From: an uncultured Caulobacter sp.
GTDB lineage: Bacteria > Pseudomonadota > Alphaproteobacteria > Caulobacterales > Caulobacteraceae
DNA: 47,591 nucleotides
Assembly: GCA_937991555.1 (NCBI GenBank)
Contig: CALKHU010000107.1
Span: forward strand, 1-47,591
Reading direction: 5' to 3'
Shown piece after piece: positions 1 to 7,941 of this stretch. Within the stretch, counting starts at the first letter, position 1. Each line of letters begins with the position of its first letter. The notes beneath the pieces were generated by a model that was not told where the DNA came from, made no database searches, and was given only the letters and a program-made list of their open reading frames with translations. A program made the position numbers and the translations under genes.

Positions 1-135
1 CGCGACCAAGCCCGCCAGCAACGCCTCGAACGCGCCCGCCACGCCCGACCCGCCCGACGCCCCGGACGAGCCGGCGCCCGGCTTGCCGCCGGGGCCGGTG
101 AGGGCTGCGAGAATGTCGGACGCGAACGCGGTCAT
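1..135 (-). CDS. fliK: N-terminus of FliK-like flagellar hook-length control protein (cut by window edge)
   Basis: The minus strand reads from an ATG at 135 to the window edge without a stop (45 codons). The protein is rich in Ala, Gly, Ser and Pro and begins MTAFASDILAALTG, with a helical patch FEALLAGLV at the visible end. This composition fits the N-terminus of hook-length control proteins but is not diagnostic. The stronger argument is context: it is divergent from flgK and preceded by its own sigma-54 promoter (210-224), as the hook operon (flbG) is divergent from flaN in Caulobacter crescentus. The function is therefore inferred from position; another hook-operon gene is possible. Not complete, so no domain can be checked. 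Confidence 0.5.
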   Translation of the reverse strand, partial: MTAFASDILAALTGPGGKPGAGSSGASGGSGVAGAFEALLAGLVA

Positions 136-209
136 GGCAGGCTGAAACGCCCTCAAGGGGTCTGGACGGGTCGGCGCCTGCTGCGCCCGGATCATTCGAC
201 AGCCTCGAA

Positions 210-224
210 GCAACGGCCGGGCCA
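210..224 (-). promoter_or_regulatory. sigma-54 promoter for the fliK-like (hook operon) transcript
   Basis: On the minus strand the 15 bases read TGGCCCGGCCGTTGC, which matches the sigma-54 consensus TGGCACG-N4-TTGC with the invariant GG and GC dinucleotides at the right spacing. The expected transcription start is near 198, about 60 bases before the ATG at 135. Sigma-54 promoters drive the class III hook and basal-body genes in Caulobacter. Confidence 0.75.
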
Positions 225-300
225 ACTACGCCTGGACGTCCCAAGCCTTTCGATTCCCACGACTTTCTGGACGCAAGCCACGCTGCCGCCGCCATGGGTC

Positions 301-320
301 CAGTGCGCTTTTTGCCGGGC
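301..320 (-). promoter_or_regulatory. ftr-like FlbD enhancer site upstream of the fliK promoter
   Basis: The minus strand carries GCCCGGCAAA (320 to 311) followed by an AAGCGC-like half. The same 10-base word occurs at 467-476 and, on the minus strand, at 509-500. It resembles the ftr element bound by the NtrC-family activator FlbD. It lies roughly 110-125 bases upstream of the predicted fliK-like transcription start, a normal enhancer distance. Confidence 0.55.
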
Positions 321-361
321 CCGCGCATCCGGAGGGGGCGCGAACTGCCGCCCGACGCGTC

Positions 362-376
362 TGGCGCCGCTCTTGC
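362..376 (+). promoter_or_regulatory. sigma-54 promoter for flgK-flgL
   Basis: The bases read TGGCGCCGCTCTTGC, matching TGGCNNN-N4-TTGC with the invariant GG and GC at sigma-54 spacing. The expected start is near 388, giving a leader of about 138 bases before flgK. The leader contains two ftr-like sites. The stretch 225-361 between the two divergent promoters otherwise shows no gene and no clear IHF consensus. Confidence 0.75.
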
Positions 377-466
377 GCTGTCGGTCAGCGGGCCCGTCGG
401 CCCGCGGAATCGAAGTCCATGGTTTTCAACAGCTTAGCCCTCACGCGTAGGCACGCGATCGATACG

Positions 467-485
467 GCCCGGCAAAATCCGCCGG
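467..485 (+). promoter_or_regulatory. ftr2/ftr3-like FlbD site downstream of the flgK promoter
   Basis: The bases 468-485 read CCCGGCAAAATCCGCCGG, an imperfect dyad with a central A-tract, close to the Caulobacter ftr consensus. It lies at about +80 to +98 relative to the predicted flgK transcription start. In Caulobacter crescentus flaN, two ftr elements are likewise located downstream of the promoter. Confidence 0.65.
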
Positions 486-498
486 AGCGCGCGTCAGG

Positions 499-512
499 CT
501 TTGCCGGGCTGG
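499..512 (-). promoter_or_regulatory. second ftr-like FlbD site in the flgK leader
   Basis: On the minus strand the site contains GCCCGGCAAA (509 to 500) followed by GCC. It is the third copy of this word in about 200 bases and sits 17-26 bases upstream of the flgK start codon. Its 3' half is less conserved than that of the neighbouring site, so confidence is lower. Confidence 0.55.
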
Positions 513-525
513 GAGCGCGCGACGC

Positions 526-2646
526 ATGAGCCTTTCCGCGATCCTGTCGTCCGCCAACAGCGGCCTGATGGCCGCGCAGACCGGCCTGCGGACGGTCTCG
601 GACAACATCGCCAACATCAACACCCCCGGCTACGTCCGGAAGGTCGTCGAGCAGGCGCCGATGGTGTCGGCCGGCATGGGCGTCGGCGTCGACGTCACCG
701 CCGTGCGCCGGGCGGCCGATCAGTTCCTGCAGCGCGCCGCCCTGACGGCCCGCGCCTCGTCCGCCGAGTCGGGGGTGATCTCCGAGGCGCTGGACCGGGC
801 CCAGGCGCTGTTCGGCGACCCCGGCGCGGACAGCTCCTTCTTCACGCGCCTCGACGAGATCTACGGCGCCTTCACCGCCGCCTCGTCGGACGCCGCCTCG
901 AGCATCCGCCGCAGCCAGGCGATCGACGGCGTCACCGACTTCCTGACCGAGGCGACGCGGATCTCGACCTCGCTCAAGGCCATGCAGACCGAGGCCGACA
1001 GAAAGATCGGCGCGGCGATCGACCGTGTGAACCAGCTGCTCAAGCAGATCGACAGCCTCAACGGCGACATCAGCCGGGCGATGATCCAGGGCAACGACGC
1101 CACCGGCTCCGAGAACATCCAGAGCGGACTGATCGACGAACTGTCGAAGCTGATCGACGTCAGCGTGACGCCCCGGGCCAACGGCGGCTTCGTCATCCGC
1201 GCCTCTGACGGCAACGCCCTGGCCGGCCAGGGCGGGGCGGCGGAGCTGAAGTACGTGCGCACGGAGGGCGCCTCCGGCGAGATCACCGTCTCCCTGCCCG
1301 GCGCCAACGGCGAGCCGTCGCTGCGCGCCCGCATCACCACCGGCGAGATCCGAGGGTTGCTCGACCTGCGCGACAAGGAACTGCCGGCCCTGGGCGACCA
1401 GCTTTCGGAGTTCGTCACCCGCGCGGTCGACGAACTGAACCGGGCCCACAATGCTGCCTCAGCCGTGCCTGCCCCGAACCGGCTGACCGGACGGGACACG
1501 GGAATGGACCTGTCGACGGCGATCGGGGGCTTCAGCGGCCGCACGACCGTGGCCATCGTCGACTCCGCCGGGATGATCACGCGCCAGGTCGACATCGACT
1601 TCGACGCCGGGACGATGAGCATCGACGGCGGCGCGACCACCACGGGCTTCACCCCGGCCAGCTTCATGGCGACCCTGAACGGCCAGCTCGGCGGCCAGGG
1701 AACGGCGAGTTTCTCAGGCGGCGCCCTGTCGATCCAGGCGACGGCGGCGACGGGCGGGGTGGCGATCAGCGATGACGCGACGACGCCGTCGAGCCGGGCC
1801 GGCAAGGGCTTTTCGCACTTCTTCGGGCTCAACGACCTCGTCGCCTCGAGCGGCTATCCCTACTACGAGACCGGCCTGACCCCGACCGACCCGCACGGCT
1901 TCACGGCCGGCGACACCCTCACCCTTCGCGTCGCGGACAAGGACGGCGCCCGCCTGCGCGACGTGACGGTTGCGGTCCCGGCGGGCGGCACGATGCAGGA
2001 CCTGCTGAACGCCCTGAACGCCAACGTCGGCGGGGTGGGGCTCTATGGCCAGTTCTCGCTCGACGCGGACGGGGCGCTGAGCTTCGGCGGCGTCTCCGGC
2101 GCCGGCGTGTCGGTCGTCAACGACAACACCTCGCGCGGGGCCGGGGGTCCCTCCGTCTCGGAGCTGTTCGGAATCGGCGAGAGCCAGCGGGCCGCGCGGG
2201 TGAGCACGTTCGAGGTGCGCAAGGACATCGCCGCCAATCCGATGAAGCTGGCGCTGGCGACGCTCGACCTCGCCCAGGCGGCGGCGGGCCGGGCGGCGCT
2301 CGCCGTAGGCGACGGCCGCGGCGCGCAGTTGCTGGCGAAGGCGGGCGACGTCACCGCCCGGTTCGACGCCGTCGGCGGCGCGGCGGGCGGCTCGATGAGC
2401 GTCACGCGCTACGGGGCGGAGTTCGCCGGCTCGATCGCCCGCAAGGCCGACAGCGCCGCCTCGCGCCAGCAGATCGCCGAGTCGGTCGCCGCGGAGGCCG
2501 ACACCCGGCGCAGCTCGGCCGAAGGCGTGAACCTCGACCAGGAACTGATCAGCATGACGACCTACCAGCAGGCGTTCAGCGCCTCGGCACGGCTCGTCCA
2601 GGCCGGCAAGGACCTCTACGACGTCCTGCTGCAGATGGTGGGCTAA
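526..2646 (+). CDS. flgK: Flagellar hook-associated protein 1 (HAP1) FlgK
   Basis: FlgK is an export substrate of the flagellar type III system that forms, with FlgL, the junction between hook and filament. The N-terminus (MSLSAILSSANSGLMAAQTGLRTVSDNIANINTPGYVRK) has the rod/hook-family motif SDNIANINTPGY near residues 25-36. The C-terminus has the matching helical segment (GVNLDQELISMTTYQQAFSASARLVQ, about 665-692) typical of FlgK. Between them lies a long variable region of about 600 residues. The 706-residue length is in the range of large alphaproteobacterial FlgK proteins. A GGGAG ribosome site lies about 10 bases before the ATG. The gene is transcribed from the sigma-54 promoter at 362 and is followed after 3 bases by flgL, so the two are co-transcribed. 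Confidence 0.95.
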   Translation: MSLSAILSSANSGLMAAQTGLRTVSDNIANINTPGYVRKVVEQAPMVSAGMGVGVDVTAVRRAADQFLQRAALTARASSAESGVISEALDRAQALFGDPGADSSFFTRLDEIYGAFTAASSDAASSIRRSQAIDGVTDFLTEATRISTSLKAMQTEADRKIGAAIDRVNQLLKQIDSLNGDISRAMIQGNDATGSENIQSGLIDELSKLIDVSVTPRANGGFVIRASDGNALAGQGGAAELKYVRTEGASGEITVSLPGANGEPSLRARITTGEIRGLLDLRDKELPALGDQLSEFVTRAVDELNRAHNAASAVPAPNRLTGRDTGMDLSTAIGGFSGRTTVAIVDSAGMITRQVDIDFDAGTMSIDGGATTTGFTPASFMATLNGQLGGQGTASFSGGALSIQATAATGGVAISDDATTPSSRAGKGFSHFFGLNDLVASSGYPYYETGLTPTDPHGFTAGDTLTLRVADKDGARLRDVTVAVPAGGTMQDLLNALNANVGGVGLYGQFSLDADGALSFGGVSGAGVSVVNDNTSRGAGGPSVSELFGIGESQRAARVSTFEVRKDIAANPMKLALATLDLAQAAAGRAALAVGDGRGAQLLAKAGDVTARFDAVGGAAGGSMSVTRYGAEFAGSIARKADSAASRQQIAESVAAEADTRRSSAEGVNLDQELISMTTYQQAFSASARLVQAGKDLYDVLLQMVG

Positions 2647-2649
2647 GCC

Positions 2650-3573
2650 ATGAACCGCGTCGCGACCGCCAACAGCTATTCCACGGTTCTCGCCAACCTG
2701 ATGCAGGCGCAGGTCCGCCAGCAGGACGCCAACGCGCAGGTGTCGAGCCAGAAGAACGCCTCCGACCTCAAGGGCTACGCCCGCCAGGCGGAGACGCTGC
2801 TGGCGACGCGCAGCATCCAGGCCAAGGTCGAGGGCTATCTCGCCCAGGGCGACGTGCTGACCAGCCGGCTGGAAGCCCAGAACCTGGCCCTGACCCAGAT
2901 CGCCGATTCCGCGCAGAGCGCGCGCCAGGCCATCGCCGAGGCGCTGGCCAGCGGCCGGGGCGAGGCGCTGATGGGCGAGATCTCGGCCTGGTTCTCCTCG
3001 GCTGCCGATTCGCTTAACGCGAAGTACGGCGGCCGCTACCTGTTCTCCGGCGGGCAGGTCGACACGCCGGCCACCACGGCGACCAAGATCACCGACCTGA
3101 CCGCCGGCCCGCCAGTGGCCGCGATGTTCCAGAACGACGGCCTGACGCCGGTCAGCCAGCTCGACGAGTCGACCACCATCGAGACTGGCTTCCTGGCCTC
3201 GGACATCGGGACCAGCGTGTTCAGCGCCTTCCAGCAGATGCAGGCCTGGGTCGAGGCCAATGGCGACTTCACCGGCAAGCTGACCCCGGCCCAGGAGACC
3301 TTCCTGCAGGGGATGCTCGACGACTTCGACACCGCCCGGTCGACAGCCACCGACTACGCCGCCCGCAACGGCCTTATCCAGAACCGCGTCGACAAGATCC
3401 TGAGCAATCAGGAAGACCGCAAGACGATGCTGGAGGGCATGGTCGGCTCGATCACCGACGCCGACATGCCGCTGGCGATCACCCGGCTGGAGCAGGCCCA
3501 GGTCGCCGTTCAGGCGTCGGCCCAGGTGTTCAACATGCTGAGCCAGAGCTCGCTGCTGGGCCTGCTGAAGTAG
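2650..3573 (+). CDS. flgL: Flagellar hook-associated protein 3 (HAP3) FlgL
   Basis: This 307-residue protein is the second hook-filament junction protein. It starts MNRVATANSYSTVLANLMQAQ and has the flagellin-like N-terminal coiled coil (about 1-130) and C-terminal helix (about 245-307, with ADMPLAITRLEQAQVAVQASAQVFNMLSQSSLLGLL). The motif GGRYLFSGGQVDTPA near residue 125 corresponds to the GxYLFSG motif conserved in FlgL and flagellins. The start codon lies 3 bases after the flgK stop, indicating translational coupling and expression under the same sigma-54/FlbD control. No anomalies were noted. Confidence 0.95.
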   Translation: MNRVATANSYSTVLANLMQAQVRQQDANAQVSSQKNASDLKGYARQAETLLATRSIQAKVEGYLAQGDVLTSRLEAQNLALTQIADSAQSARQAIAEALASGRGEALMGEISAWFSSAADSLNAKYGGRYLFSGGQVDTPATTATKITDLTAGPPVAAMFQNDGLTPVSQLDESTTIETGFLASDIGTSVFSAFQQMQAWVEANGDFTGKLTPAQETFLQGMLDDFDTARSTATDYAARNGLIQNRVDKILSNQEDRKTMLEGMVGSITDADMPLAITRLEQAQVAVQASAQVFNMLSQSSLLGLLK

Positions 3574-3651
3574 GACCGCCCCCAAACGGGGTGGCCCCGG
3601 AGGGCAAAGCGGGTAGCTTCGCCTCCGGCGATGGATCGGGAGACCCGCGGC

Positions 3652-4086
3652 ATGAAGACCAGCGTCCTGCGCGTCCTGGGGGGCTTCCTGACCGGATGGC
3701 TGCTGCCGCCGCTGCTGATCGCGGTGACCGTCGGCCTCCTGTTCGGCGCGATCGCCCCGCATCCGGGTGAGGGACCGTTTGACCAGGTCGTCAAGGCGCT
3801 CATCTATGCGGCCGTGATCGGGCTGCCGCTGAACCTCGGCATCATGGTCGTTCTGGTGTCGCCGACCTGGTTTGTGCTCCACCGGACCAGGGCGGGGGCC
3901 GGCGCCTTCCTGATCTGCGGGGCGGCGATCGGGGGCCTGGTCGGACTGCTGCCGCTTGCGGGCCCGACGCTTGCCGGGAACGCTCCGTCGCCGGTCGAGA
4001 CCGTCCTGACCCTCCTGATCCCGGCCGCCGTGGGGGCGGCGAGCTTTCTGGCCATCCGTCTCGTCGCCTACCGGACCGCGGCCTGA
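3652..4086 (+). CDS. Small four-helix membrane protein of unknown function
   Basis: The protein has 144 residues from the ATG at 3652, chosen because GGGAGA lies 8 bases upstream; an in-frame ATG at 3631 has no comparable ribosome site. Four hydrophobic segments are visible at about residues 8-35, 49-77, 83-105 and 116-138, separated by short loops, so it is an integral inner-membrane protein. A basic HRTRAGAG loop follows segment 2, suggesting a cytoplasmic face. I do not recognise the family and see no catalytic motif. It sits alone between flgL and mnmA in the same direction, with 78 bases upstream and 40 downstream. Confidence 0.7.
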   Translation: MKTSVLRVLGGFLTGWLLPPLLIAVTVGLLFGAIAPHPGEGPFDQVVKALIYAAVIGLPLNLGIMVVLVSPTWFVLHRTRAGAGAFLICGAAIGGLVGLLPLAGPTLAGNAPSPVETVLTLLIPAAVGAASFLAIRLVAYRTAA

Positions 4087-4126
4087 ACAGTCGCAATTCC
4101 GGCGTCGAGGCTCTATATCGCGCCGC

Positions 4127-5302
4127 ATGAACGCCCTGCCCTCCACGCTGGACATCGCCGACGACGTCGTGCGGGCCGCCGTCGGTCTGCCGACGGGGAC
4201 CCGCGTGGTCGCGGCCATGTCGGGCGGCGTGGACTCCACCGTCACCGCCGCCCTGCTGGCCAAGGCCGGCTATGACGTGGTCGGGGTCACGCTGCAGCTG
4301 TACGACCACGGCGCAGCGATCCAGAAGAAGGGCGCCTGCTGCGCCGGCCAGGACATCCTCGACGCCCGTCAGGCGGCCGAGGCCATCAGCATCCCCCACT
4401 ACGTCCTCGACTATGAAAGCCGCTTCAAGCAGCAGGTCATTGAGGACTTCGCCGACGCCTACCTGCGCGGCGAGACGCCGATCCCCTGCGTGCGCTGCAA
4501 TCAGACTGTGAAGTTCCGCGACCTTCTCGACGTCGCGCGCGACCTGGGCGCAGCCGCCATGGCCACCGGCCACTATGTACGGCGCGAGGATGGACCGAAC
4601 GGGCCGCAGCTGCACCGCGCCGCGGACGCCAACCGGGACCAGAGCTACTTCCTGTTCGCGACCACGCGCGAGCAGCTCGACTACCTGCGCTTTCCGCTCG
4701 GCGGCCTGCCCAAGCCGGCCGTGCGCGGCGTGGCGTCCGACATCGGCCTTTCGGTGGCCGACAAGCCGGACAGCCAGGACATCTGCTTCGTGCCGGAGGG
4801 CAAGTACCACACGGTCATCGACCGGCTTCGCCCGCAGGGCGCGGAACCGGGCGACATCGTGCACCTCGACGGCCGCGTGCTGGGCCGCCACGAAGGCGTC
4901 ACCCGCTACACCATCGGCCAGCGGCGCGGCCTCAACGTCGGCGGCGGCACCGGCGAGCCGCTGTTCGTGACGCGGATCGACGCGGACCGGCGGCAGGTGG
5001 TCGTCGGCCCGCGCGAGGCGCTGCTGACCCGCGCCCTGACCCTGAAGGAAGACAACTGGCTGGGCGACGAGGCGACGATCGCCGAGGCGGCGGCGGGCGG
5101 CCGCGCCGTCCTTGCCCGCGTGCGCTCGACGCGCGAGCCGGTGGCCGGGCGGCTGGCCTTCATCGACGACGCGCTGGCCGTCGCGCTCGACACACCGGAA
5201 GAAGGCGTGGCGCCAGGGCAGGCGTGCGTCCTCTACGCGCCGGAAGACCCCTCGCGGGTACTCGGCGGCGGATTCATCGAGAAGGCCGTCCGCATCGACT
5301 GA
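4127..5302 (+). CDS. mnmA: tRNA-specific 2-thiouridylase MnmA
   Basis: MnmA adenylates and thiolates U34 of the tRNAs for Lys, Glu and Gln, the s2 step of mnm5s2U34 formation, taking sulfur from a relay. The PP-loop SGGVDST is at residues 32-38. The catalytic cysteines are visible as C124 in the IPCVRCNQTVKF segment and C220 in KPDSQDICF. Tyr/His motif ATGHY is at 146-150 and DQSYFL at 171-176. The KKGACCAGQDILDAR insertion near 67-81 is a form seen in alphaproteobacteria. The C-terminal third is the beta-barrel and tRNA-binding part. Length (391) is slightly above the roughly 370 of the E. coli protein because of an N-terminal extension of about 20 residues. Confidence 0.95.
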   Translation: MNALPSTLDIADDVVRAAVGLPTGTRVVAAMSGGVDSTVTAALLAKAGYDVVGVTLQLYDHGAAIQKKGACCAGQDILDARQAAEAISIPHYVLDYESRFKQQVIEDFADAYLRGETPIPCVRCNQTVKFRDLLDVARDLGAAAMATGHYVRREDGPNGPQLHRAADANRDQSYFLFATTREQLDYLRFPLGGLPKPAVRGVASDIGLSVADKPDSQDICFVPEGKYHTVIDRLRPQGAEPGDIVHLDGRVLGRHEGVTRYTIGQRRGLNVGGGTGEPLFVTRIDADRRQVVVGPREALLTRALTLKEDNWLGDEATIAEAAAGGRAVLARVRSTREPVAGRLAFIDDALAVALDTPEEGVAPGQACVLYAPEDPSRVLGGGFIEKAVRID

Positions 5303-5381
5303 CGCTGCGACAAGGCGCCCCTTGCACAGGCGCGCCCGCGCGAGCGATGATTACTTTTCGGGAACCCGCGGGGAGGGCGCC

Positions 5382-6293
5382 GTGGCAGTACTGCCGGCCG
5401 GGGCCGAGGATCGCCCCAATAGACTCATCTTCAGGTGCATCAGCGAATTCCTCATCGATGAGCTGAGGGACCTTACGGTCCGCCTGGATCACAACTTCTA
5501 CCGTGCGTTGATCTACCTGGCGATCGGCCAGGCCAGCAGCGGAGACCGGGCGAAGGCGATCAGCGTGCGGGCCGTGGCCCAGTCGCTGCGGCTCCCCTAC
5601 GAGACCACGCGACGCCATGTCCGTCAGCTCGAGATCGACGGCCTCGTGACGCGCGACGGCGAGTTCCGGGTGCTCACCGCGCCATCAGGAAGCGGCGGGG
5701 GGGACCTGACGGGCCGTGACGGCGCGCGCCTCGTCTCGCTGCAAAAGCTGTTCGCGGACCTGATGGGCCTCGGCCTCGCGATGCCGCGGCCGGTGCGGCG
5801 CGCGGCCTTCCTCGATGACCATAGTCCGCGCCAGATATCCCATCTGGTAGACGGTCTGATCCTGCGCGTCATCGAGGGCTGCGCCTTCCCTCACGAGTCC
5901 ATCCTCGACGCCTACATCTATACCGCCCTGATGACGCTCAACGCCGCGCCGATCACCTACAACACCGAGTTGGCGGGACTCTACGGGCGTTCGGATACGC
6001 CGCCGCCCGACAATCTGCGGCGCGCCGTGTCGATCGGCGCCGTCGCGCGGCGGACCGGGCTGGTCCACGAAACCGTGCGCCGCCGCCTGATCCGGCAGCG
6101 CGCACTCGGTCGGTGCGAACAGGCGGACGGCGGGCACCTCGCCAGCATGGCCTTCGTGCAGACGCCTGAGATCCTGCGGGCCGGACAGGTGGCCGTGCAG
6201 CGATTCCTGCAGTTTGCCCCCGCCGTCCAGGCGGCGGGCCTCGATCTGGACCGGATTCCCCCCAGCACAAGATACGAGCCGGCCGCGCACTGA
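5382..6293 (+). CDS. Putative transcription regulator made of two winged-helix modules
   Basis: The reading frame is open from 5112, but the supported start is GTG at 5382, with GGGAGG five bases upstream, giving 303 residues. The protein is an internal duplication. Copy 1 (about 15-155) contains LDHNFYRALIYLAI, a helix-turn-helix ISVRAVAQSLRLPYETTRRHVRQ and a wing (DGLVTRDGEF). Copy 2 (about 160-290) contains LDAYIYTALMTLNA, the matching VSIGAVARRTGLVHETVRRRL and a wing-like RCEQADGG. Each copy ends in an alpha-helical segment before a Leu-rich stretch. The HTH resembles that of Crp/MarR-type winged helices, but there is no cyclic-nucleotide domain or receiver. The family is not one I can name. 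It sits between mnmA (80 bases) and the convergent beta-barrel gene (17 bases), with no obvious target in the sequence. Confidence 0.7.
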   Translation: MAVLPAGAEDRPNRLIFRCISEFLIDELRDLTVRLDHNFYRALIYLAIGQASSGDRAKAISVRAVAQSLRLPYETTRRHVRQLEIDGLVTRDGEFRVLTAPSGSGGGDLTGRDGARLVSLQKLFADLMGLGLAMPRPVRRAAFLDDHSPRQISHLVDGLILRVIEGCAFPHESILDAYIYTALMTLNAAPITYNTELAGLYGRSDTPPPDNLRRAVSIGAVARRTGLVHETVRRRLIRQRALGRCEQADGGHLASMAFVQTPEILRAGQVAVQRFLQFAPAVQAAGLDLDRIPPSTRYEPAAH

Positions 6294-6310
6294 GCGGCCG
6301 GCCCGCGCCG

Positions 6311-7492
6311 TCAGAACGTCAGCTTCAGGAAGCCCGACACCACGCCGACGTCGTAGCCGGGGCTGGCGAACAGGCCGTCGGAGTCCTCGGAGGCGTAGCT
6401 GTAGTTGACGCCGGCGGCGACATGCTCGGTCAGACCGGCCGTCAGCCCGATGTCGAAGGTCGTGGCGGTGTCCTCGCGGTCGACCTGTTCGTGGTCGTCC
6501 CACTCGTGGCTCAGCGACAGGCTGAGGTCGAGCCGCTCCGTCAGCGACCGGTTCAGCGTCACCCCGACGACGGTCGCGACATAGATCGGTGATCCGAGCA
6601 CCGTCGTTTCCTCGAACGACCGCGAGGCGGCGAAGGTGACCGTGGTCTCCTTGTCCGGCGTCCACGTCAGGTCGGCGTCGACGACGAAGGTGGAGGCGTC
6701 ATCGAAGCCCGCCTGGTCGAAGCTGCGGCCGGACCAGCCGGCGCCGATCTCGCCGGAAAGCGTCGAGTCGATCTCGAAGGACAGGCCGGCGGTGACCGAG
6801 ACGCCGCTGCTGTCGCGATTGTGAGGCGAGGCCGGCGGCCGGAGGTCATAGTCGGTGTCGCCGTGGCCGACCGCCACGAACATCCTCACGCCGTCCTGCA
6901 TCGACCAGTCGAGCCGCAGCGACTGCGACGTCACGGTGCGGTCGCGCCGGTCCTGGTCGACCGCGAAGCCGCCGATCCGCGTGACGCCGTCCTCGTAGTC
7001 AAAGGCGGAGATGTCGGCGGAGCCGGAAAGCCTGACCGAGCCGCCGAGGCCGACCGAGAAACCGACGTCGGCGGAGTCGACGGTGAATTCCGTGCGTTCG
7101 CGCGTGTCGCGGCGCGCCATCCGGTCGGTGCGCGCCTCGGTGTTCAGGGCGTGACTGGCGCCCGCCGTCAGCTTTCCGCCGGCGAAGTTGGTCCCGGCCT
7201 TCAGCCCCAGGCTGAAGTCCTCGGCGTTCTCGTCGTCCACGTCATTGTAGTGCTCGAGATCGAAGGTCCCGAAGGCCTTGATGAAGCCGGCTTCGGACTC
7301 GCCCTTGAGGGTCACGCCGCCGCTCAGTTCATAGACGGTGTCGCTGACCTCGCCGCCATTCGAGGCGAAGATATTGTCATTGCCGCTCGCGGCGACCTGG
7401 ATCTGGCCGGAGACGCCCGGTTCGCCGGCAAGCGCCAGACCGGGCGCAAGGAAGCAGGCCGCTGCGGCAGCGGCGAAGCAAAGCTTTTTCAT
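6311..7492 (-). CDS. Outer-membrane beta-barrel protein
   Basis: The ATG at 7492 is preceded by GGGGGA and opens a signal peptide (MKKLCFAAAAAACFLAPGLALA, cleavage after about residue 23), so I prefer it to the longer frame starting at 7588. The mature protein (about 370 residues) alternates polar and hydrophobic residues, is rich in Gly, Thr, Asp and aromatic residues, and ends GFLKLTF with a C-terminal Phe. Such an ending is the usual outer-membrane assembly signal. Repeated strand pairs with acidic turns (for example LSLSLSHEWDDHEQ, VAAGVNYSYASEDSD) suggest a barrel of about 16-18 strands. It lacks TonB plug or autotransporter features. The substrate is unknown. It is divergent from ctrA across a 542-base gap. 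Confidence 0.75.
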   Translation of the reverse strand: MKKLCFAAAAAACFLAPGLALAGEPGVSGQIQVAASGNDNIFASNGGEVSDTVYELSGGVTLKGESEAGFIKAFGTFDLEHYNDVDDENAEDFSLGLKAGTNFAGGKLTAGASHALNTEARTDRMARRDTRERTEFTVDSADVGFSVGLGGSVRLSGSADISAFDYEDGVTRIGGFAVDQDRRDRTVTSQSLRLDWSMQDGVRMFVAVGHGDTDYDLRPPASPHNRDSSGVSVTAGLSFEIDSTLSGEIGAGWSGRSFDQAGFDDASTFVVDADLTWTPDKETTVTFAASRSFEETTVLGSPIYVATVVGVTLNRSLTERLDLSLSLSHEWDDHEQVDREDTATTFDIGLTAGLTEHVAAGVNYSYASEDSDGLFASPGYDVGVVSGFLKLTF

Positions 7493-7803
7493 GTCATCCC
7501 CCGGGCGGCCGCGACCTCGCCGGTTTCCGGTCAGACCGCCGGGACCGCCATCATGTTTCTGGACTGTTCGGATTGTTGGACGCGGCACTGCGACGCGACT
7601 GAACTCGTCGGGGCGAAGGTTAACCGTAACGCTGTTCGGCGAAAAACGGGCAGTTACCCGGAATGTGGCGGCGCGCCGCGCGACGCGGAATTCGCTGGGG
7701 CGCTGGTCGCGCCGCCGACGGGAAACGACAGCCTGCGATGCCCTGCCCGCCCCCGCCCCGGACCTGCCGCACCCACTACAGCAAAGGATTGGCGAATCCC
7801 CCT

Positions 7804-7821
7804 CGAATCCCTCGGGATTCG
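7804..7821. repeat. 18-bp palindrome holding two GANTC sites
   Basis: The bases CGAATCCC-TC-GGGATTCG form perfect 8-bp inverted arms around a 2-base centre. Each arm contains one GANTC (7805 and 7816). The left arm CGAATCCC is also repeated directly at 7793-7800. Such a compact palindrome could be a protein operator or simply a by-product of clustered methylation sites. Confidence 0.6.
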
Positions 7822-7896
7822 TCGATCACGAAAGAGTCATCGGCGCCGCGACTCGCGGCCGCGAAACGCGCGCTTGCCCGCGATTCGCAAATCGGC

Positions 7897-7911
7897 TTAA
7901 CGATTCTTTCC
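7897..7911 (+). promoter_or_regulatory. CtrA-like half-site overlapping a GANTC site
   Basis: TTAACGAT (7897-7904) matches one half of the TTAA-N7-TTAA CtrA box; at the second half position the bases are TTCC rather than TTAA. A GANTC (7902-7906) lies within the spacer. A full-site assignment is uncertain. Confidence 0.4.
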
Positions 7912-7927
7912 AACGGGCCGTTCACCA

Positions 7928-7941
7928 TTAACCAGTCTTAA
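7928..7941 (+). promoter_or_regulatory. CtrA box candidate (TTAA-N6-TTAA), autoregulation
   Basis: TTAA at 7928-7931 and TTAA at 7938-7941 flank a 6-base spacer, one base shorter than the canonical N7. The left part reads TTAACCA, the preferred CtrA half-site. It lies about 100 bases before the ctrA start codon, where autoregulation would be expected from knowledge of the Caulobacter promoter. Confidence 0.5.

Noticed and set aside
1714..4263. An 849-codon minus-strand frame across flgK, flgL and the membrane protein
   Set aside because: Arg/Gly/His-rich shadow translation with no domain pattern, opposite well-supported genes.
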